A stretch of 24,514 bases of DNA from a virus. The stretch lies in the IMG/VR virus record IMGVR_UViG_3300007539_000213, positions 1 through 24,514 of that record, one strand, 5' to 3'. Positions within the stretch are counted from its first letter, which is position 1; the number at the start of each line of letters is the position of its first letter. Shown here in pieces: positions 24,376-24,514 of the stretch. The position numbers and the translations under genes are program-made. The notes beneath the pieces were generated by a model. It did no database searches. It was given only the letters and a program-made list of their open reading frames with translations, and was not told where the DNA came from.

Positions 24376-24514
24376 TGCCTAGAATTGCATCCACTTCCAA
24401 TATTCGTAATCCAAAAAGATATGGTTATGATGTTCGTTTAGACAATTTATATTTTAGAGCAGCTATCGGTCCTGGTAGAGAGATGACTATACAATCATCT
24501 GATGTACAAGAAGG
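24375..24514 (+). CDS. Partial virion gene, cut by the window end
   Basis: An ATG overlapping the previous stop (TAATG) opens a frame that runs to the edge, 46 codons. It begins MPRIASTSNIRNPKRYGYDV, then LDNLYFRAAIGPGREMTIQ. There is no visible ribosome site, as expected from coupling. It is probably another connector or tail gene. The sequence seen is too short to name a family. Confidence 0.7.
   Translation, partial: MPRIASTSNIRNPKRYGYDVRLDNLYFRAAIGPGREMTIQSSDVQE

Overview
This window is part of an AT-rich tailed-phage (Caudoviricetes) genome. It holds the packaging and head module, with large terminase, portal, scaffold and an HK97-fold major capsid protein of the SU10 type. Several virion proteins resemble, from memory, families common in phages of Actinobacteria: the 140-aa GPGALS/RTDGG protein, the 1754-aa protein with an LLRAAW..RV.LEEQARMA motif, the 438-aa FPGIRR-DDG protein and the 331-aa RGVRGTTAA-H connector-like protein. 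With the low GC content this makes an AT-rich, perhaps marine, actinobacterial host plausible. That is inference; no host marker is present.

Layout. Positions 1-1137 carry three small leftward genes: a 75-aa FDRxxF..AC phage protein, a very acidic 101-aa protein and a 99-aa zinc-finger protein. Positions 1138-1883 have no convincing gene. From 1884 everything large is rightward: terL (1884), portal (3785), a 67-aa protein, a 140-aa proline-rich protein, a 1754-aa virion protein, a 318-aa protein, a 2067-aa protein, and 408-aa and 438-aa proteins. A 319-bp intergenic region (21093-21411) has a promoter-like site built around a perfect palindrome. Then come scaffold (21412), major capsid protein (21876), a terminator, a 113-aa beta-rich protein, a 331-aa connector-like protein and a further gene cut by the window end. 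Five junctions use TAATG stop/start overlaps, so the structural genes look translationally coupled.

How the genes would work together. TerL carries its own N-terminal zinc-finger and helix-turn-helix region, so it may do the DNA-recognition job of a small terminase, and it docks on the portal. Scaffold and capsid protein build the head. The roughly 15.5 kb between portal and scaffold encodes very large proteins that are probably packaged or tail-associated and delivered with the DNA. The 2067-aa one has ParB/Srx-like and possibly ADP-ribosyltransferase-like segments, as in phage polyvalent proteins.

The most unusual signal is in 1-1829. About 35 short inverted repeats, 21 of them with perfect arms of 7-9 bp and loops of 2-4 nt (most often 3), run at about one per 50 bp through coding and non-coding DNA alike. 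Their sequences mostly differ; only the fold is repeated. The pattern stops before terL, and a weaker echo appears at 21093-21411.
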